From: Streptomyces sp. D2-8
GTDB lineage: Bacteria; Actinomycetota; Actinomycetes; Streptomycetales; Streptomycetaceae
Direction of reading: 5' to 3'
Assembly: GCF_023184515.1 (NCBI RefSeq)
Contig: NZ_JAAHBP010000001.1
Span: forward strand, 372,001-436,000
Length of the DNA stretch: 64,000 bases
The position numbers were made by a program, and so were the translations under genes. Shown piece after piece: positions 9,956 through 17,712 of this stretch. The notes under the pieces are model-generated. The model was given only the letters and a program-made list of their open reading frames with translations. It was not told where the DNA came from and did not search any database. Numbering within the stretch: the first letter of the stretch is position 1; each line of letters opens with the position of its first letter.

Positions 9956-10582
9956 ATGAGCATCGCGTTCCTGCTGACCACCCTCGTCGTCGTCGCCACG
10001 CCGGGCACCGGCGTCGTCTACACCCTGGCCGCCGCGCTCTCCCGGGGGCACCGCGCGAGTGTCGTCGCGGCCGTCGGCTGCACGCTCGGGATCGTGCCGC
10101 ATCTGCTGGCCACGGTCACCGGCGTCGCCGCGCTGCTGCACGCGAGCGCGACCGCGTTCCAGGTGCTGAAGTACGCGGGCGTCGCCTACCTGCTGTACAT
10201 GGCGTGGGCGACGGTGCGGGACAAGGAGGCGCTCGTGGTGGAGGAGCGGGAGGAGCGGGGAGCGGCTCCGGAGGTTTCGGCACGGCGGGTGATCGTGCGC
10301 GGGGTGCTGATCAACATCCTCAACCCGAAGCTGACGATCTTCTTCTTCGCGTTCCTGCCGCAGTTCGTGAGCCCCGTGGAGCCGCACGCGGTGGTGCGGA
10401 TGGCGGGACTCGGCGGGGTCTTCATGCTGGCGACCTTCGTGGTGTTCGCCGCGTACGGGGTGCTGGCCGCGTCGGTGCGTCGGCATGTCGTGGGCCGGCC
10501 GCGGGTGATGGCCTGGCTGCGGCGGGGCTTCGCGGGGTCGTTCGTCGCGCTGGGGGCGAAGCTGGCGTTCACGGCGCGCTAG
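9956..10582 (+). CDS. LysE/RhtB family amino-acid exporter
   Basis: Integral membrane exporter of amino acids or their derivatives. 208 aa with about six hydrophobic helices. The family signature is in TPGTGVVYTLAAALSRGHRA (residues about 16-35), with AGVAYLLYMAW mid-protein and NPKLTIFFFAFLPQFV near residue 120. No Shine-Dalgarno is convincing (AGGGTGA lies close to the ATG). Two direct repeats of GATTGGTCC (9887-9895 and 9911-9919) precede it and may bind a regulator. It points toward the aldo/keto reductase gene but that gene has its own operator. Confidence 0.88.
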   Translation: MSIAFLLTTLVVVATPGTGVVYTLAAALSRGHRASVVAAVGCTLGIVPHLLATVTGVAALLHASATAFQVLKYAGVAYLLYMAWATVRDKEALVVEEREERGAAPEVSARRVIVRGVLINILNPKLTIFFFAFLPQFVSPVEPHAVVRMAGLGGVFMLATFVVFAAYGVLAASVRRHVVGRPRVMAWLRRGFAGSFVALGAKLAFTAR

Positions 10583-10612
10583 CCGCGGGTCGGGAGAGGG
10601 GCTGACAAGTAT

Positions 10613-10642
10613 CAGATGACAGATATTGAAATCTGTCATCTG
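10613..10642. promoter_or_regulatory. Perfect 12-bp inverted repeat operator (TetR-type) before the aldo/keto reductase
   Basis: CAGATGACAGAT (10613-10624) and its exact complement ATCTGTCATCTG (10631-10642) flank a 6-base AT-rich spacer. The site lies 18 bp before the aldo/keto reductase ATG, and the same transcription unit encodes a TetR regulator, which is the obvious candidate ligand. Confidence 0.75.
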
Positions 10643-10660
10643 TCATGGCATGGTGGGGGC

Positions 10661-11665
10661 ATGACGATGCGTACTCGCCCCCTCGGAACCACCGGCCCCC
10701 AGGTCTCCGCCCTCGGTCTCGGCTGCATGGGCATGTCCGCGCTGTACGGCGAGGCGGACCGGGCCGAATCCATCGCGACCCTCCACGCGGCGCTCGAAGC
10801 GGGCGTCACCCTGCTCGACACCGGCGACTTCTACGGCATGGGTCACAACGAGATGCTGATCGGCGAGGCCCTGCGCGCCGCTCCCGCCGCCCGGCGCGAA
10901 CAGGCCCTGGTCAGCGTGAAGTTCGGCGCCCTGCGCGGCCCGGACGGCAGCTGGCTGGGCTACGACGGCCGGCCCGCCGCCGTGAAGAACTTCGCCGCCC
11001 ACTCCCTCCAGCGCCTCGGCGTCGACCACATCGACGTCTACCGCATCGCCCGCCTCGACCCGGACGTGCCCATCGAGGAGACGGTCGGCGCGATATCGGA
11101 ACTCGTCGAGAAGGGCTACGTCCGGCACATCGGCCTCAGCGAGGTCGGCGCCGGGACGATCCGCCGGGCGGCGGCCACGGCACCCGTATCCGACCTCCAG
11201 ATCGAGTACTCCCTCATCTCCCGCGGCATCGAGGACGAGATCCTGCCCACCACCCGCGAGCTGGGCATCGGAATCACGGCGTACGGGGTGCTCTCCCGGG
11301 GCCTGATCTCCGGCCACTTCACCGCGGACCGGCAGCTCGGCGCGGGCGACTTCCGGGCGATGTCGCCGCGCTTCCAGGGCGACAACCTCCGGCACAACCT
11401 GAACCTCGTCGAGGCGCTGCGGAAGATCGCCGAGCAGAAGGGCGTCAGCGTCGCGCAGATCGCCATCGCCTGGGTGCTCTCCCGCGGAGAAGACATCGTG
11501 CCCCTGGTCGGCGCCCGCCGCCGCGACCGGCTCACGGAGGCGCTGGGCGCGCTGGACGTGACGCTGGAGCCGGCCGACCTGGCCGCGATAGAGGAGGCCG
11601 TACCGGCCGGTGCCGCCGCCGGCGACCGCTACCCGGCGGCCCAGATGGCGCACCTCGAGAGCTGA
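10661..11665 (+). CDS. Aldo/keto reductase
   Basis: NADPH-dependent oxidoreductase of the TIM-barrel AKR superfamily, 334 aa from ATG 10661 (GGTGGGGG ribosome site). Key features are TRPLGTTGPQVSALGLGCMG at the N terminus, LLDTGDFYGMGHNE carrying the catalytic Asp and Tyr (near residues 52-57), VSVKFGALRG with the catalytic Lys near residue 86, and a C-terminal cofactor loop VPLVGARRRDRLTEALGAL. The usual catalytic His region reads VDVYRIARLDP rather than the common YQ/YLHRxDP, so the canonical His is replaced by Ala, which may alter activity. The 10616 start would place the operator inside the gene and is rejected. Followed by tetR at 26 bp. Confidence 0.9.
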   Translation: MTMRTRPLGTTGPQVSALGLGCMGMSALYGEADRAESIATLHAALEAGVTLLDTGDFYGMGHNEMLIGEALRAAPAARREQALVSVKFGALRGPDGSWLGYDGRPAAVKNFAAHSLQRLGVDHIDVYRIARLDPDVPIEETVGAISELVEKGYVRHIGLSEVGAGTIRRAAATAPVSDLQIEYSLISRGIEDEILPTTRELGIGITAYGVLSRGLISGHFTADRQLGAGDFRAMSPRFQGDNLRHNLNLVEALRKIAEQKGVSVAQIAIAWVLSRGEDIVPLVGARRRDRLTEALGALDVTLEPADLAAIEEAVPAGAAAGDRYPAAQMAHLES

Positions 11666-11691
11666 ACCGCCCTTTGGGTACGGTCAGGGGC

Positions 11692-12288
11692 ATGGCACCG
11701 ACCAGCGAGACTCTGACCGCCGAGCGCATCCTCGAGGCCACCGAGGAGGTGCTGCGCCGCCACGGCCCGGCCAAGGCCACCGTGGTGGACGTGGCGCGTG
11801 CGCTCGGCGTCAGCCACGGCAGCGTCTACCGCCACTTCCGGACGAAGGCGGCGCTGCGCGAGGCGGTCACCAAGCGCTGGCTGGACCGCACGTCCGGGCA
11901 GCTGTCCGGGATCGTCGCCGCGGACGACCGCGTCCCGGAGGACCGGCTGCGGGACTGGCTCGCCGCGCTGTTCGCCGCGAAGCGCCGCAAGGCGGGCGAG
12001 GACCCGGAGCTGTTCGCCACCTACATGGTCCTCACCGACGAGAACGGCACAGCGGTCGGCGAGCACATCACCGACCTGGAGACTCAGCTGACCCGCATCA
12101 TCCAGGCCGGCGTCGAGACCGGCGACTTCACCGCCACGGACCCGGAGGCATCGGCCCGCGCGGTCTTCCAGGCCACGGGCCGCTTCCACGACCCCTGTTA
12201 CGCCAGGGAGTGGGAAGAGCCGGGGGCCGAGGGGGACTTCACGGCGGTCGTCGACCTGCTGGTGCAGGGGCTGCGGCGGTCGTTCTAG
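11692..12288 (+). CDS. TetR family transcriptional regulator
   Basis: 198-aa repressor with an N-terminal helix-turn-helix (TAERILEATEEVLRRHGPAK, then ATVVDVARALGVSHGSVYRH as the HTH core, residues about 28-50) and an all-helical C-terminal ligand domain. A TACGGT hexamer at 11679-11684, seven bases before the ATG, may drive an additional leaderless transcript. Otherwise it is co-transcribed with the aldo/keto reductase 26 bp upstream, whose promoter carries a perfect palindromic operator. Autoregulation together with the reductase is the simplest model. The ligand is unknown. The stop overlaps the convergent small gene by 4 bases. Confidence 0.9.
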   Translation: MAPTSETLTAERILEATEEVLRRHGPAKATVVDVARALGVSHGSVYRHFRTKAALREAVTKRWLDRTSGQLSGIVAADDRVPEDRLRDWLAALFAAKRRKAGEDPELFATYMVLTDENGTAVGEHITDLETQLTRIIQAGVETGDFTATDPEASARAVFQATGRFHDPCYAREWEEPGAEGDFTAVVDLLVQGLRRSF

Positions 12289-12548
12289 GGCGCGCACCCC
12301 GTGGTGCCCCGGGGCGTCAGGGGCCCGGGCCGCCCGGTCCCTTTGGCCGCCGTCGGATCCACGGTGGCCTGGTGGGCCTCCGCCAGGTGCTCCTCCGCCT
12401 TCAGCCAGGGCAGGAACTGGGCGCCCCTGCGCCAGCCGCAGGTGTCGCATCGGATCGTGCGCTGCACGCCCGTCCGGTGCACCCGCACCACGTGCTCCCG
12501 GCCGTGCTGGTCCCATCGGCTGACCTTGCTCGTGTCGATCTGCGTCAT
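12285..12548 (-). CDS. Small Cys/His-rich hypothetical protein (87 aa)
   Basis: Convergent with and overlapping tetR by 4 bases. From ATG 12548 the protein starts MTQIDTSKVSRWDQHGREHV and contains CDTCGWRRG plus EEHLAEAH downstream, a CxxC-x(n)-HxxxH arrangement that could bind one zinc ion. The C-terminal 20 residues are low-complexity (TGRPGPLTPRG). No function is recognised; the Cys/His layout suggests a small zinc ribbon or finger-like protein. The longer upstream frame lacks a ribosome site. Confidence 0.6.
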   Translation of the reverse strand: MTQIDTSKVSRWDQHGREHVVRVHRTGVQRTIRCDTCGWRRGAQFLPWLKAEEHLAEAHQATVDPTAAKGTGRPGPLTPRGTTGCAP

Positions 12549-12917
12549 GGCGCCTCCCGCGTCGAGAAATCCGGCGTTCCGGTCTGCTCGCAGCAAGGAG
12601 TGTGCAGCAAGACCAACATCAACAGGGTTTCCCCGGAACCGAGTTATCAGGCCGTGAAACACCTCAGCCGACGGTGCGGGGCGGCCGGAGGCTCACCAGG
12701 CCGGGTCGGTACGACGCCGCCGAGCTGCACCAGCAGGGCCGTGACCAGGGCGTCCCGCATGCCACCTCCGGGACCGGGGACAGGAACTGCGTGCCGAGTG
12801 CCGCCACGCCGAGTGCCGCTCCTGGCCTCAGGCGCTGATGGCCGTGCTGGGGTTCGCCGGCGGCGCTCTCGTCGGTCTGCACCAAGTCGTCGACCGGCGG
12901 TGAGACCGGCCGCCGGG
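12549..12917. other. 369-bp gene-poor region with a possible membrane-protein tail remnant
   Basis: No credible full gene. On the plus strand 12823-12903 reads PQALMAVLGFAGGALVGLHQ then VVDRR and a stop, which looks like the last membrane helix of a transporter, but nothing upstream in that frame continues it. On the minus strand a short MRDALVTALLVQLGGVV stretch is also present. This is probably decayed coding sequence. The 5' part also holds the promoter region of the 87-aa gene. Confidence 0.4.
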
Positions 12918-14372
12918 TCAGGCGCTCACGCCGGCGGCGTCCCGCACTTCCGCCGACTCCAGCCGCTCGGCCGTCCGCTCCGCGGTCCCCCGGGCCCACC
13001 GCCCGTTCGTCACCGCCCCCAGCGCCAGCACCGCGCATCCGCAGACCGCGAGGATCCACCACCCGGGCCGTGCCGCGGACACGAACACCTCCCGGTACGA
13101 GGAGTTGCCGACACCCGAGGCGAGCACCGCGCCCACCACGGCCACCCCCAGCGTCTGCCCGAGCTGCCGGCTGGTCGAGGCGACCGCCGCCGCCACGCCC
13201 GCCTGGGCGCGCGGCATGCCGGAGACCGCCGTGTTGGTGATGGGCGCGTTGACGAAACCGAAGCCGATGCCGAAGAGGACGTAGCCGGCGAAGAGTGCGA
13301 CGTTGGAGGTCTCCGCCTCGAACGCGGCGAAGAGGACACCGCTCGTCGTCATCGCGAAGCCCGCGATCAGCAGCGGCAGACGGGGGCCGCGCGTGCCGAC
13401 CAGGCGGCCCGACAGCGGTGCGCACAGGAACGTCGGGACCGCCATCGGCAGCATCCACAGGCCCGCCTCCAGGGCGGTCAGACCGCGCACGTTCTGCAGA
13501 TACAGCGTCGACAGGAACAGGAAGCCGCCGAGCGCGGCGAACGCGCTGATCGCGATGAGCGTCGCGCCGCTGAACGGCGCCGAGCGGAAGAAGCGCAGGT
13601 CGATCAGCGGCTCCTCGCGGCGGGGCTCGTAGAGGAGCAGTCCCACCAGGGCCGCGAGGGCGACGACGGCCAGCGGCGCGATCGACCCGAACGGGGTGCT
13701 CGGCGCCTCGATGATCGCGTACGTGAGCGAGCCGAACAGCGCGATCACCAGCACCTGCCCGACGGGGTCGGGACGGCGGGCGCGCGGCGCGCGGGACTCG
13801 GGGACGAACCGCAGGGTGAGCAGCAGCGCCGCGAGGCCCACCGGCAGGTTGATCCAGAAGATGGAGCGCCAGCCGACGGAGTCCACAAGGAGGCCACCGA
13901 CCAGGGGGCCGGCGGCCATCGATATGCCGACGACCGCGCCCCAGACGCCGATCGCCCGGGCTCGCTCGCGCGGGTTCGTGAAGGTGTTGGTGATGATCGA
14001 CATGGCGACCGGGTTCAGCATCGAGCCGCCCACCGCCTGCACCATCCGGAAGGCGACCAGCGCCTGAAGATCCCCCGCGAGGGAGCACAGCACCGAGCCG
14101 ATGGTGAAGACGACCAGGCCCGCCATGAAGACCCGCTTGCGGCCGATCCGGTCGGCCGTGGAGCCCGCGAGCATCAGCAGCGAGGCCAGGACCAGCGTGT
14201 ACGCGTCGATCGTCCACTGCAGGCCCGACGTGCTCGCGTGCAGGTCCTGCTGCATGGACGGCAGGGCCACGTTCAGGACCGTGTTGTCGAGGCTCACGAT
14301 CAGCAGGCTCATGCAGCAGATCGCGAGCACCAGCGTGCGGCGGCGGTGACTGAGCTCGGGCATGCGCGCCAT
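12918..14372 (-). CDS. MFS multidrug efflux transporter (DHA2, 14-TM)
   Basis: Proton-coupled drug exporter of the EmrB/QacA (DHA2) type, 484 aa and about 14 membrane helices. Visible signatures: LDNTVLNVALPSMQQDL (motif D1 in helix 1), GSTADRIGRKRVFMAG (motif A), RMVQAVGGSMLNP (motif B) and AAGPLVGGLLVDSVGWRSIFW (motif C, antiporter signature). The C-terminal 35 residues are charged and cytoplasmic. Divergent from dusB with 69 bp between; a CACTAT hexamer about 15 bases before the ATG may be its -10. An AT-rich ATTAGTTAG stretch nearby could be a regulator site. Substrate unknown. Confidence 0.9.
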   Translation of the reverse strand: MARMPELSHRRRTLVLAICCMSLLIVSLDNTVLNVALPSMQQDLHASTSGLQWTIDAYTLVLASLLMLAGSTADRIGRKRVFMAGLVVFTIGSVLCSLAGDLQALVAFRMVQAVGGSMLNPVAMSIITNTFTNPRERARAIGVWGAVVGISMAAGPLVGGLLVDSVGWRSIFWINLPVGLAALLLTLRFVPESRAPRARRPDPVGQVLVIALFGSLTYAIIEAPSTPFGSIAPLAVVALAALVGLLLYEPRREEPLIDLRFFRSAPFSGATLIAISAFAALGGFLFLSTLYLQNVRGLTALEAGLWMLPMAVPTFLCAPLSGRLVGTRGPRLPLLIAGFAMTTSGVLFAAFEAETSNVALFAGYVLFGIGFGFVNAPITNTAVSGMPRAQAGVAAAVASTSRQLGQTLGVAVVGAVLASGVGNSSYREVFVSAARPGWWILAVCGCAVLALGAVTNGRWARGTAERTAERLESAEVRDAAGVSA

Positions 14373-14441
14373 CGTACGCCGACTTCGATAGTGTGGCTAA
14401 CTAATGAATTTTGCCCTCTCATTGCACGGCACAATGGAGGC

Positions 14442-15575
14442 ATGTCCACGCCCCTCCAGATCGGTCCGCACACCGTCCAGCCCCCCGTCGTCCTGGCCCC
14501 CATGGCCGGGATCACCAACGCGCCCTTCCGCACCCTGTGCAGGGAGTTCAGCGGTGGCAAGGGCCTGTTCGTCAGCGAGATGATCACCACCAGGGCACTG
14601 GTCGAGCGCAACGAGAAGACCATGCAGCTCATTCACTTCGACGCGAGTGAGCGCCCCCGCTCCATCCAGCTGTACGGCGTGGACCCCGCGACCGTCGGCA
14701 AGGCCGTCCGCATGATCGCGGAGGAGGACCTCGCCGACCACATCGACCTGAACTTCGGCTGCCCGGTGCCGAAGGTCACACGCAAGGGCGGCGGCTCCGC
14801 GCTGCCGTACAAGCGGAACCTGCTGCGGGCCATCCTGCGCGAGGCCGTCAGCGGCGCCGGTGATCTGCCCGTGACGATGAAGATGCGCAAGGGCATCGAC
14901 GACGACCACATCACCTATCTCGACGCCGGCCGGATCGCCGTCGAGGAGGGCGTCACCGCCATCGCCCTGCACGGCCGCACCGCCGCCCAGCACTACGGCG
15001 GCACCGCCGACTGGGAGGCCATCGCCCGGCTGAAGGAGCACGTGCCGGAGATCCCGGTGCTCGGCAACGGCGACATCTGGTCGGCCGAGGACGCCCTGCG
15101 GATGGTCCGCGAGACCGGCTGCGACGGTGTCGTGGTGGGCCGCGGCTGCCTCGGGCGGCCATGGCTGTTCGCCGACCTGGTCGCCGCCTTCGAGGGCCGC
15201 ACCCAGGACATCGCCCGCCCCGCCCTGCGCGAGGTCGCCGACGTCATGGTCCGGCACGCCACCCTGCTCGGGGAGTGGATCGGCGACGAGGCCCGGGGCG
15301 TGATCGACTTCCGCAAGCACGTCGCCTGGTACCTGAAGGGCTTCGCGGTCGGCTCCGAGATGCGGGGGCGCCTCGCGATCACCTCCTCGCTCCAGGAGCT
15401 GCGGTCCGGCCTGGACGAGCTCGACCTCGACCAGCCCTGGCCCGCCGGCGCCGACGGGCCCCGGGGCCGTACCTCCGGCAACAACCGGGTGGTGCTGCCG
15501 GACGGCTGGCTGAAGGACCCCTACGACTGCGCCGGGGTCGGCGAGGACGCCGAGCTCGACACCTCCGGCGGCTGA
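14442..15575 (+). CDS. dusB: tRNA-dihydrouridine synthase (DusB-like)
   Basis: FMN-dependent enzyme reducing uridines in tRNA D-loops. 377 aa, ATG 14442. The TIM barrel starts with VVLAPMAGITNAPFRTLCRE (FMN-binding), then LNFGCPVPKVTRKGGGSALP with the catalytic Cys near residue 108, MKMRKGID, ALHGRTAAQHYGG and the phosphate-binding GNGDIWS and GVVVGRGCLGRPW. A longer open frame runs upstream to 11610 but is a shadow of tetR and the reductase. Ends directly against the convergent sulfatase gene. Confidence 0.94.
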   Translation: MSTPLQIGPHTVQPPVVLAPMAGITNAPFRTLCREFSGGKGLFVSEMITTRALVERNEKTMQLIHFDASERPRSIQLYGVDPATVGKAVRMIAEEDLADHIDLNFGCPVPKVTRKGGGSALPYKRNLLRAILREAVSGAGDLPVTMKMRKGIDDDHITYLDAGRIAVEEGVTAIALHGRTAAQHYGGTADWEAIARLKEHVPEIPVLGNGDIWSAEDALRMVRETGCDGVVVGRGCLGRPWLFADLVAAFEGRTQDIARPALREVADVMVRHATLLGEWIGDEARGVIDFRKHVAWYLKGFAVGSEMRGRLAITSSLQELRSGLDELDLDQPWPAGADGPRGRTSGNNRVVLPDGWLKDPYDCAGVGEDAELDTSGG

Positions 15576-17336
15576 TCAGCCGTTGGAGGGGTGCGGTGTG
15601 GAGCCGTACGCCTTCAGGAAGCGGTCGCGGAAGGAGCTCATCTTCCACACGGGCGCGTCGCGGCCGGGCTTGAGGCCCTCCGTCCAGTTCCAGTCGGCGA
15701 CCTTGTCCAGGACCTTCGGGTCCTTCGCGACGATCGACACCGGCACGTCCCGGCTGGCGCGGGTGCCGCTGACCCGGGCGATGGGCTGGTGGTCACCGAG
15801 GAAGACCAGGACGGTGTCGTCGGTGCCGTAGCGCTCCAGCCACTGGGTGAGGCTGGTGATCGAGTACTGGATGGACTTGCCGTACTCCTGGCGGGACTTG
15901 GTGGTGTCGGTGATGACGTCCGACGCCTTGTTGCCGGCCTTCTGGATCGCGTCGAAGACCGAGCCGTCGCCGAGTTCGTCCCAGCCGACCATCTTCGGTA
16001 TGGGCGCCCAGGGCTGGTGGCTGGAGGTCAGGATGACGAACGACATCAGCGGCTTGTCCCGCTTCTTGCCGTGCACCTGCCGCTGGAACGCCTCCAGCGC
16101 GTACTGGTCGGGCATCGTCGACCAGCTGAACTTCGGGCCCCGGTAGCCCAGGTCACGGGAGTCGTAGAGCTTGTCGAGGCCGTACCACTTCTCCTCCGGC
16201 CAGCCCTTCTGCACGCCCGGCATGACACCGACCGTGTCCCAGGCGCCGGTCTTCTGGAAGGCCTTGGTGAGGGTGAGGTGGTCGCCGGCGCTGACCGTGC
16301 GGTAGCGCCGCTGGTTGTCGATCCACAGGCCGGACATGGTCGTGGAGTGGCCGAGCCAGCTGCTGCCGCCGTAGGTCGCCGAGGTCAGCCAGCCGCTGCG
16401 GGCCGCGAAACCGGCCTTCTCCAGGGCCCGGGTACTGGTGTCGAGGGTCCGGTCGACGCCGGGGGCCATGATCGGGTCCTCGACGGCGCTGCGGCCGTAG
16501 CTCTCGATGAACGTGAAGATCACGTCCTTGCCGCGCAGATCCGGCAGCAGTTCGCCGGGCGGGGTGTTGCCGAAGATGTCCGCCTTCGACTGCTTCACGA
16601 ACGCCGCCTCGTCCCGCAGCGATTCCACCGTCCGCTGCGCGTGCACCCGGAGGGCCCCGGCCCCGCGCTCGGAGGCGATCGGCCCGCCGAACAGGGTCAG
16701 GCCCAGCGCGGAGCAGGTGACCCAGACGGTGCCGGCGATCAGGGCGCCCTTGGTCGCCCGCACCCGGTGGCGGGCCAGCACATCCGCGAGCCGGATCGTC
16801 GCCGCGACCATGGCGGCCGCCACGAGCAGCACGAGCACCACGGCGCCGACGGCGGCCGCGGTCGCGACGCCCCCGCCGAGCGTGTCCCCGACGTACGCCT
16901 GGGCGTCGGGCAGCAGGTCCCAGTCGAGCGCGGCGTTGAAGCCCCGGCCCAGGTACTCGTTGAACCCCATGTCGAGCAGGTTCACCGTGGTCAGGGCGGT
17001 GAGGCCGAGCCCGTACAGCACCGCCGCCGCCAGCCGGGGCCGGGGCGGCAGCGCCAGCACGACGACGGCCCCGATGACCGCCTCGGCCGGGATCCGCGCG
17101 AAGCTGTCCGGTTCGAGGGCGGGGAGGGTGTTGGGCAGCAGCAGGGCCCCGAGGACCACGAGGGCGGCGAGGGCGGTGGTGGCCAGGTGAAGGGCGCGGG
17201 CGGCCCGGGGGTGGCGGGTGCGCCAGGTGCGGAGGCGGGTGAGGCGCGCGAAGCGGGATCTGACGCCGGCGCCCTCCCTCTTCTCGGGGTCGGCCTCCTC
17301 TGCGACGGCCTTCTGGACGTGTGTGAAGCCAGGCAC
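15576..17336 (-). CDS. Membrane-bound sulfatase/LtaS-like alkaline-phosphatase superfamily protein
   Basis: Type III membrane protein: about five hydrophobic helices in the first 250 residues, then an extracellular alkaline-phosphatase-superfamily domain. Metal-site motifs are VIFTFIESYGRSAVEDP (first metal-binding Glu), SSWLGHSTTMSGLW (probable nucleophile Ser/Thr) and VLVFLGDHQPIARV (metal-binding DH). Layout is like lipoteichoic acid synthases and phosphoglycerol transferases, so it may transfer or cleave polyprenol/glycerol-phosphate groups on the wall or membrane lipids. GTG 17336 is preferred (586 aa, GGAAGG ribosome site); a TTG at 17357 would add seven residues. Confidence 0.82.
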   Translation of the reverse strand: MPGFTHVQKAVAEEADPEKREGAGVRSRFARLTRLRTWRTRHPRAARALHLATTALAALVVLGALLLPNTLPALEPDSFARIPAEAVIGAVVVLALPPRPRLAAAVLYGLGLTALTTVNLLDMGFNEYLGRGFNAALDWDLLPDAQAYVGDTLGGGVATAAAVGAVVLVLLVAAAMVAATIRLADVLARHRVRATKGALIAGTVWVTCSALGLTLFGGPIASERGAGALRVHAQRTVESLRDEAAFVKQSKADIFGNTPPGELLPDLRGKDVIFTFIESYGRSAVEDPIMAPGVDRTLDTSTRALEKAGFAARSGWLTSATYGGSSWLGHSTTMSGLWIDNQRRYRTVSAGDHLTLTKAFQKTGAWDTVGVMPGVQKGWPEEKWYGLDKLYDSRDLGYRGPKFSWSTMPDQYALEAFQRQVHGKKRDKPLMSFVILTSSHQPWAPIPKMVGWDELGDGSVFDAIQKAGNKASDVITDTTKSRQEYGKSIQYSITSLTQWLERYGTDDTVLVFLGDHQPIARVSGTRASRDVPVSIVAKDPKVLDKVADWNWTEGLKPGRDAPVWKMSSFRDRFLKAYGSTPHPSNG

Positions 17337-17475
17337 CCGGAGGTCCTTCCCGTTCAAAACCCGGTGAGGTGGCGGACCCGGGTGGGGGTGCGGGTCCGCC
17401 GCCGTTCCGTACGGGATGTTCCTCGGGTGTGTTCAGCCCGCCGGGCCAGCGCTCGGCAAACACCCGGCAAACACT

Positions 17476-17698
17476 AGGGCCCGTCGTTCGGGTCAGGTCG
17501 CAGACGCGGGGTCTGGCACGCGCATCTGCGGCGTTGTCGTCGGTTGCCGATTCCCCCACGCTCGGCTGCGCTCGCGCGGGAGGGACCCCCATCGCATCGA
17601 CGCCCTCCTCCGCCTTGCAGCTGCACGCACCAGACCCCGCTCAACGGCGTGACGAGATGCCGCCGGTTCCCTGCGACCCGACCCGAACGACAGGCCCT
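17476..17698. mobile_element. MITE-like fold-back element with 28-bp terminal inverted repeats
   Basis: Left end 17476-17503 and right end 17671-17698 are inverted copies, matching at 26 of 28 positions. Just inside, 17504-17527 and about 17616-17639 again pair with four or so mismatches, so most of the element can fold on itself. The centre contains a smaller palindrome of the CCCACGCTCGGCTGCGCTCG type that I recall as widely dispersed in Streptomyces. It has no coding capacity and no obvious target-site duplication. It occupies nearly the whole gap between the sulfatase and the glycosidase gene. Confidence 0.65.
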
Positions 17699-17712
17699 GG
17701 GCCAATCGACCC

